DNA from: Desulfobacterales bacterium
GTDB lineage: Bacteria > Desulfobacterota > Desulfobacteria > Desulfobacterales > JAFDCJ01
DNA length: 11,605 nt
Direction: 5' to 3'
Assembly (NCBI GenBank): GCA_020345785.1
Contig: CP070771.1
Span: 629,610 to 641,214 of the forward strand
Made by a program: the position numbers and the translations under genes. Below, piece after piece: positions 7,855 through 11,605 of the stretch. The notes under the pieces are model-generated. The model worked only from the letters and a program-made list of their open reading frames with translations. It was not told where the DNA came from and made no database searches. Each line of letters begins with the position of its first letter. Within the stretch, counting starts at the first letter, position 1.

Positions 7855-9243
7855 GTGCGAGCATTTTTTTTTGTAATATCATTTCTATTGGTCGCTCTGT
7901 TGGCTGGTTTTCTTATCACTCAGTATTCACCGACCTTTCTTATGCTGGGGGTTGTTGCCCTTATTATCTTCACCGTTGCTTTTATAAATATCGAATGGGG
8001 TCTCTATATTTTGATTTTTTCTATGTTGCTGTCGCCGGAAATTATGGCCGGTGACACCGGACCAGGGTCTTTGGGCAGGGGCGTCACATTGCGACTGGAA
8101 GATTTCCTGCTGGCGATTATCGGGCTCAGCTGGTTTGCCAGAAATGCCGTCGAAAAGGAGCTAGGTCTTTTTCTAAAAACACCATTAAATAAGGCCATAC
8201 TATTTTATGTTCTGGCCTGTGTAATATCCACCGGATTTGGTATCATGGCCGGCAGGGTGGAATTGAAAACCGGGTCTTTGTACGTATTAAAGTACCTTGA
8301 GTACTTTATCGTTTTTTTCATGATGGTCAACCATGTCCGCAACACAGACCAAATCAGGCGGTTTATCATCTGTTTGTTTTTAACATGTTTTATTGCCTCG
8401 CTCATTGGTGCCTTTCAAATTCCAGGAGGCGGGCGTGTCAGCGCGCCGTTTGAAGGTGAAGTCGGAGAGCCCAACACCTTCGGGGGATATCTGGTTTTTA
8501 TGGGCGCCGTCGCATCTGGTTTACTTGCCAAATCGCAGAATTTAAGAACCAAGCAGATTTTGGCCATATTAATATTTTGCATCATCCCGCCTTTGTTATT
8601 CACCCAGTCCAGGTCCTCCTACCTAGCAATAATTCCTGCCCTCCTAGTACTGGGCTATTTGACGGAGCGCAGGCTGATTATATTAGGTCTACTTTTGATT
8701 GCTCTGATTGTAAGCCCTCTCTTTCTGCCCAAGGCCGTTAAAAATAGAGTTATGTACACCTTTACCCAGCCCGAGGAGCAGGGTCAGATTCATATCGGCC
8801 AGCTGCGTCTGGATACCTCAACATCCGCCAGAATAAAAAGTTGGAAAGACGCAATGTCAGATTGGCCCAAACATCCGTTGCTTGGATATGGAGTTACCGG
8901 CTATCAATTTGTGGACGCCCAATTTCCCCGGATACTGGTTGAGACAGGAGTTTTAGGTTTGACTGCATTTTTATATCTTCTCTATTCTATATTTAAATTA
9001 ACACTGAAAAATCTGAAAGAAGTCAAAGCGCCATATTTTCAAGGTCTCGGAATTGGGTTTCTGGCCGGTTTCGTAGGGCTCATCGTGCATTCAATCGGTG
9101 CCAATACCTTTATCATCGTGCGTATTATGGAGCCTTTCTGGTTTTTTGTGGGAATTATAGCCGTTTTACCAATGCTTGAAGGACAGCAGGTCGAACAGAC
9201 GCAGAAAGTTGCGGTGGCAGGCAGAGCGGTAAGCTCAGCCTGA
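7855..9243 (+). CDS. O-antigen ligase / Wzy-type polysaccharide polymerase family membrane protein
   Basis: 462 residues, mostly hydrophobic, with roughly ten to twelve membrane helices (for example 5-22, 27-58, 112-131, 143-158, 167-187, 209-224, 233-249, 255-289, 364-384, 395-413, 418-440). Features of the O-antigen ligase/Wzy (Wzy_C) superfamily: GEPNTFGGYL (204-213), the TQSRSSYLA motif (250-258), and a large periplasmic loop (about 290-360) with SARIKSWKDA, KHPLLGYGVTGY (339-350) and VETGVLGL (362-369). Members either polymerise lipid-linked repeat units (Wzy) or transfer finished glycan to lipid A core or protein (WaaL/PglL); sequence alone does not decide. The start is GTG at 7855, chosen because AGAGG (7843-7847) lies seven bases upstream and the first helix follows at once. 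It is the last gene of the + strand cluster; beyond it the next gene is on the other strand. Confidence 0.88.
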   Translation: MRAFFFVISFLLVALLAGFLITQYSPTFLMLGVVALIIFTVAFINIEWGLYILIFSMLLSPEIMAGDTGPGSLGRGVTLRLEDFLLAIIGLSWFARNAVEKELGLFLKTPLNKAILFYVLACVISTGFGIMAGRVELKTGSLYVLKYLEYFIVFFMMVNHVRNTDQIRRFIICLFLTCFIASLIGAFQIPGGGRVSAPFEGEVGEPNTFGGYLVFMGAVASGLLAKSQNLRTKQILAILIFCIIPPLLFTQSRSSYLAIIPALLVLGYLTERRLIILGLLLIALIVSPLFLPKAVKNRVMYTFTQPEEQGQIHIGQLRLDTSTSARIKSWKDAMSDWPKHPLLGYGVTGYQFVDAQFPRILVETGVLGLTAFLYLLYSIFKLTLKNLKEVKAPYFQGLGIGFLAGFVGLIVHSIGANTFIIVRIMEPFWFFVGIIAVLPMLEGQQVEQTQKVAVAGRAVSSA

Positions 9244-9614
9244 TACAGTCGGCGCACGGCTCGCGGCACACGGCAATGGTACAGAGTAGAAGGTGTGAGG
9301 GCAAGGTATAAGGTGTAAGGTTGATGGTGATACGAAGTTGGAAGTTTGACTTGCGGTCGCCCTTAAAAGCAATGGCGCAGCAAGCAGGCGGAATTCAGAA
9401 AGAATTTATTATTGGTTGAGTCTGCAATCCCCAATACTTCTTTCCTTTTCCATCTGGATTTTATATTATATACTGATATGTTCGGCACAGCGGATTATAC
9501 GGTTTGTGCATCCGGGCAGCCAGCTTTATTATGGTTTGCTTTAAATTCCTCGATTTTGGTTGTCCAAAAATCGGCGGCTGAGCTGATTATTAATCCCCGG
9601 TTACTTGCGCAGCG
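9244..9614. other. 371-base convergent gap between ligase and NUDIX genes
   Basis: No convincing gene. The left third carries short tandem repeats (9252-9274 and 9290-9323). Near the right end an imperfect hairpin, CGATTTTGG (9551-9559) with CCAAAAATCG (9564-9573) around TTGT with one bulged A, sits where a terminator shared by the two converging genes would be expected. It is AT-rich and lacks a clear T-run, so this is only a suggestion. The middle (9331-9550) shows nothing I recognise. Confidence 0.4.
9252..9323. repeat. Two period-7 short tandem arrays
   Basis: GCGCACG, GCTCGCG, GCACACG stand in tandem at 9252-9272 (a seven-base unit of the form GCNCRCG), continuing with GC. A second array has AAGGTAT, AAGGTGT, AAGGTTG at 9303-9323, with a further AAGGTGT at 9290-9296. 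Units are imperfect. They lie directly after the ligase stop and look like slippage-born intergenic repeats rather than coding or CRISPR sequence. Confidence 0.6.
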
Positions 9615-10157
9615 TCATCGGTAACCATTTTCTTTTAGCCGGTCTATCGCCAGGAAAAGCCCTGCAATGGATTTGGCATCCCGAATTTCTCCCCGTTTAA
9701 TCATCTCCAGAGCCTGATTGAATTCGAATTCGTGGACATTGATGATTTCATCTTTGTCAAGGTGTTGCCGGGCTGGCTGCAGTCCGCTCGCCAGAAAGAC
9801 ATGAATCCTTTCATTCGAGTATCCGGGTACCGGCGTTATTTCGCCCAATTTCTGCCACTGGTCGGCGGAGTAGCCGGTCTCCTCGATAAGCTCTCTTTTG
9901 GCGCAATTCAACACCGATTCCTGCGGATCAAGGGTACCGGCAGGGATTTCCCAGATATATTCTTTAAGTGCATGTCGGTATTGTCTGAGCAGCAGCAGCT
10001 TGGATTCATTCAACAACGGGATGACGGCCGTTGCGCCGGGATGCTCCACAAATTCCAGATCGGTGGTGACACCGTTATCCAGAGTGACATTTTCTCTTAT
10101 CAAATTGAATACTCGGGCCCGGTGGACGATCTGTCGATTATTTACTTTTGCAGTCAT
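9615..10157 (-). CDS. NUDIX hydrolase, ADP-ribose pyrophosphatase-like
   Basis: 180 residues, soluble. It has a complete Nudix box, G74 x5 E80 x7 R88-E89-L-x-E92-E93-x-G95 (GTLDPQESVL... to ETGY, 74-96), which binds metal and cleaves nucleoside diphosphates linked to another group. Placement in the ADP-ribose pyrophosphatase/NudF group rests on WEIPAGTLD (69-77) and PGYSNERIHVFLASGL (111-126), the usual substrate-side segments; the likely products are AMP and ribose-5-phosphate. Start: the frame runs on to 10295, but CAT at 10155-10157 is preceded on its strand by AGGAGT (10162-10167), and the upstream part translates repeat DNA with no family likeness, so the inner start is preferred. It converges with the ligase gene and diverges from the RlpA-like gene; no link to the polysaccharide cluster is evident. 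Confidence 0.93.
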   Translation of the reverse strand: MTAKVNNRQIVHRARVFNLIRENVTLDNGVTTDLEFVEHPGATAVIPLLNESKLLLLRQYRHALKEYIWEIPAGTLDPQESVLNCAKRELIEETGYSADQWQKLGEITPVPGYSNERIHVFLASGLQPARQHLDKDEIINVHEFEFNQALEMIKRGEIRDAKSIAGLFLAIDRLKENGYR

Positions 10158-10161
10158 AGTT

Positions 10162-10167
10162 ACTCCT
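10162..10167 (-). promoter_or_regulatory. Ribosome binding site deciding the NUDIX start
   Basis: AGGAGT read on the - strand lies four bases before the ATG at 10157. It fits the inner start and makes the 46-residue longer reading unlikely. Further upstream on the same strand the perfect palindrome CTATTAATAG (10211-10220) could include a -10-like element, but no matching -35 box is clear. Confidence 0.8.
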
Positions 10168-10326
10168 ATCGTAGTGAGCTTGGAGGCCAGGAAGCTATGA
10201 GGCTGGAAAGCTATTAATAGAGTGGACCTTTGGGCCTTGATGAGCGGCCTTACGGCCTCGAGGAGCGTTTCACCCCGGAGGAATCGGCTTCGCATTCCAC
10301 AGGGTAAACTTGAGGAGCGCTGCGCT

Positions 10327-10372
10327 GGAGGTCAGGCACACTAAGTATTTTTTCTTAGCTTCTGTGACCTCC
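10327..10372. repeat. Large central hairpin of the composite region
   Basis: GGAGGTCA (10327-10334) pairs perfectly with TGACCTCC (10365-10372), and CTAAG (10341-10345) pairs with CTTAG (10354-10358), separated by a six-by-six internal loop and closed by an eight-base T-rich loop. It lies between the forward and inverted module groups, close to the axis of symmetry of the whole region. Confidence 0.6.
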
Positions 10373-10407
10373 TTTCAGTCCTCGGCTCTCAAGCCTGCTC
10401 CGGCGTA

Positions 10408-10421
10408 GTCCGAAGGCGGAC
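10408..10421. repeat. Short GC hairpin
   Basis: GTCCG (10408-10412) and CGGAC (10417-10421) around AAGG form a perfect five-pair hairpin. A run of seven Ts follows at 10433-10439, but 11 bases intervene, so it is not a standard terminator. It resembles the TCCGCC/GGCGGA hairpin at 7678-7692 in sharing GGCGGA (10415-10420). Confidence 0.45.
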
Positions 10422-10504
10422 GAAGACGAGTCTTTTTTTCCTTCAAGCGCAGCGCTCTTCAAGGCCGACAGGCCGCTCCTTAAGTGAAACGCTCCTTTAA
10501 CGCA

Positions 10505-10548
10505 GCGGTCGTCCTCCCGGGGCTTATGCTTACCTGGCGGGAGACCGC
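10505..10548. repeat. Long hairpin with a four-base bulge
   Basis: GCGGTC (10505-10510) plus TCCCG (10515-10519) pair with CGGGA (10538-10542) plus GACCGC (10543-10548), eleven GC-rich pairs with GTCC bulged on the left and an 18-base loop. It lies right of the inverted modules on the side facing the RlpA-like gene. No T-run follows it. Confidence 0.5.
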
Positions 10549-10568
10549 ATTCGGCTCATTCCTTTTCC

Positions 10569-10600
10569 CACCTTCGCACCTTCGCATCTTCTCACCTTCA
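10569..10600. repeat. Four-unit period-8 tandem array
   Basis: CACCTTCG, CACCTTCG, CATCTTCT, CACCTTCA stand end to end. The first two units are identical and the others differ at two and one positions. The strand is pyrimidine-rich. The opposite strand reads GAAGGTG, related to the AAGGTGT units near 9290-9323. Confidence 0.75.
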
Positions 10601-10727
10601 TTTTTTAACCGCCTCCAAGCTTCCTAGCTTCCAAGCCTCCCCGCTTCCCCGCTTTTTAACTTTTTTATTTGGGTTTAAATAAAAATGTAGTATATAGATG
10701 ATAAGTATGCTGTCAACAGGTTTAAAG

Positions 10728-11402
10728 ATGCTGAGAAATAGAAAAATAAGTCGAGGCATTTATCTTTTGGTTGTCTGCCTGGTACCATTTTCCTGTCAGA
10801 CGATCCGAACGACCTACGATATCACCGAAGCTACCGTCAAAACCACTTACAAGATCTCGAAATTTACCGCCAAGTCTGCCTACGGTGCCGGCAAACTTGT
10901 TTATCTTGTAGGCGGTTTTACCTTTGAAGTCGTTACCGCGCCGCTCAGTTGGCCTTTGACGCGGGAAGAGATAGAGACGATTGACGGACTTCCGCCCAAA
11001 GAAGCCATCCGCCAAAATAAAGTCAAAAAATCGCCCTACGTCGTCAACGGCCGGCGGTACGTGCCCATGTCCGTAGAGCAGGCGCGCGACTATCGGGAAA
11101 CGGGCATAGCATCCTGGTATGGCTACGAAACTTATAGACAAAAGGGCGGCCACATGACGGCCAACGGTGAGGCCTTTAATCCGAACGGGCTCAACGCGGC
11201 CCATAAATATTTACCTCTGCCGACCTTTGTTAAAGTAACCAATCTTGAAAACCGCCGCAGTATTATTCTGCGGGTTAACGATCGCGGACCCTTCGTAGAT
11301 GGCCGTATCATTGACCTGAGCGCTGGCGCCGCCCGCAAATTAGGCTTTTATGAGCAAGGAACCGCCAGGGTGCGGGTGGAAACCTTAGAAGCAGAAGGAT
11401 AG
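10728..11402 (+). CDS. rlpA: RlpA-like double-psi beta-barrel protein
   Basis: 224 residues from the chosen start. Signal-like N-terminus (RNRKISRG, then a hydrophobic stretch to C23); the LVPFSC site is a poor lipobox (Pro at -3), so lipid attachment is uncertain. Residues 27-59 are three 11-residue repeats (TTYDITEATVK, TTYKISKFTAK, then a looser SAYGAGKLVYL). The RlpA domain covers about 126-221: GIASWYG, MTANGEAFNPNGLNAAH with E148 and H159, VNDRGPFVDGRIIDLS with D196. Known: RlpA family proteins cut peptidoglycan glycan strands lacking stem peptides and act at the septum; Glu and His of the GE...AAH segment are key and are present, while the residue three after the Glu is Asn151, where Asp occurs in some active members. 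There is no C-terminal SPOR domain. ATG 10728 is chosen because AGG (10718-10720) lies seven bases upstream; ATG 10698 would add ten residues but has no ribosome site. Confidence 0.88.
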   Translation: MLRNRKISRGIYLLVVCLVPFSCQTIRTTYDITEATVKTTYKISKFTAKSAYGAGKLVYLVGGFTFEVVTAPLSWPLTREEIETIDGLPPKEAIRQNKVKKSPYVVNGRRYVPMSVEQARDYRETGIASWYGYETYRQKGGHMTANGEAFNPNGLNAAHKYLPLPTFVKVTNLENRRSIILRVNDRGPFVDGRIIDLSAGAARKLGFYEQGTARVRVETLEAEG

Positions 11403-11561
11403 ATATTATTCTAGTTGAAATCTGATCGATGTTTTAATGGCAATCAGTGCATCCTAACTAAAATACCGAAATTCGAAGCACGCAATCCGAAACAAATTTT
11501 CAGTTAAGTCATTTAGAGTCTTAATTGTTATTTTTTTGCGTATTATGAAGAAATTTTTTCA

Positions 11562-11593
11562 TCACGAAAACACGAAATTTAGAAAACACGAAA
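11562..11593. repeat. Period-8 tandem array near the right end
   Basis: TCACGAAA, ACACGAAA, TTTAGAAA, ACACGAAA stand end to end (11562-11593). Read on the other strand the unit is TTTCGTGT. The rest of 11403-11605 is AT-rich with no gene or RNA I can recognise, including a near-palindrome GAAGAAATTTTTTC (11547-11560) just before the array. Confidence 0.65.
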
Positions 11594-11605
11594 CTTTTAT
11601 TTTCT

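Larger units (their letters stand above)
10178..10636. repeat. Composite repeat region bounded by 26-base inverted repeats
   Basis: The 570-base divergent gap between the NUDIX and RlpA-like genes holds no gene. Its bounds, 10178-10203 and 10611-10636, are inverted copies agreeing at 22 of 26 bases. Each lies in a period-8 array: 10177-10216 (AGCTTGGA, GGCCAGGA, AGCTATGA, GGCTGGAA, AGCTATTA) and 10609-10656 (CCGCCTCC, AAGCTTCC, TAGCTTCC, AAGCCTCC and others). Inside are three modules present once forward and once inverted: A 10237-10257 and 10463-10483, B 10258-10273 and 10484-10499, C 10310-10325 and 10447-10462. No transposase or frame of note is inside. It could be a non-autonomous (MITE-like) element or a build-up of REP-like units. 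Confidence 0.65.

Noticed and set aside
9412..9624. Possible 70-residue gene between ligase and NUDIX
   Set aside because: Overlaps the NUDIX 3' end, has no convincing ribosome site or motif, and its composition looks like translated intergenic DNA.
9732..10217. 161-residue frame on the + strand
   Set aside because: Antisense to the well-supported NUDIX gene; no family motif.
10158..10295. 46-residue N-terminal extension of the NUDIX protein
   Set aside because: It would translate the repeat region, and a strong ribosome site stands directly before the inner ATG at 10157.
10569..10656. CRISPR array
   Set aside because: Units are 8 bases, imperfect and directly adjacent, without spacers or cas genes.
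10722..11204. 160-residue frame on the - strand
   Set aside because: Shadow of the RlpA-like gene, whose conserved motifs are all in the + frame.

Overview
The window is the tail and middle of a surface-polysaccharide (EPS, capsule or O-antigen) locus on the + strand (about 1-9243), followed by two unrelated housekeeping-type genes, a NUDIX hydrolase on the - strand and an RlpA-like protein on the + strand, separated by repeat-rich DNA. The proteins are clearly from a Gram-negative bacterium: Wza-like outer-membrane export protein, Wzc-like BY-kinase, RlpA. Moderate base composition, the repeat-rich intergenic style and the gene mix suggest a deltaproteobacterium (Desulfobacterota, perhaps Desulfobacterales). 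That assignment is inference, because no rRNA or marker gene is present.

Layout. 1-795: 3' part of a WecA/TagO-type sugar-1-phosphate transferase that starts a glycan on the undecaprenyl carrier. 949-2013: HD-GYP-like protein that has lost several metal-ligand histidines. 2129-2929: ExeA/GspA-type AAA ATPase of the kind found in EPS/exosortase loci. 2932-5187: lipoprotein with seven FG-GAP/VCBS repeats (a probable seven-bladed propeller) fused to a Wza-like polysaccharide export module. 5302-7638: Wzz-Wzc chain-length regulator and tyrosine autokinase with an additional C-terminal membrane helix. 7855-9243: O-antigen ligase/Wzy-type membrane protein. No glycosyltransferases, flippase or exosortase lie in the window; if they exist they are outside it, probably to the left.

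How the genes may work together: the transferase primes the carrier lipid, the Wzy/ligase-type protein polymerises or attaches the chain, the BY-kinase sets length and couples to the outer-membrane exporter, and the ATPase, translated almost in one piece with the exporter, may help assemble it. The HD-GYP relic could act as a c-di-GMP sensor or scaffold. The most unusual element is the propeller-Wza fusion.

9244-9614 and 10158-10727 hold no convincing genes. They contain period-7 and period-8 tandem arrays, and the second region is a mosaic of three short modules found once forward and once inverted, in different order, around a large hairpin and bounded by 26-base inverted repeats. A further period-8 array ends the window.
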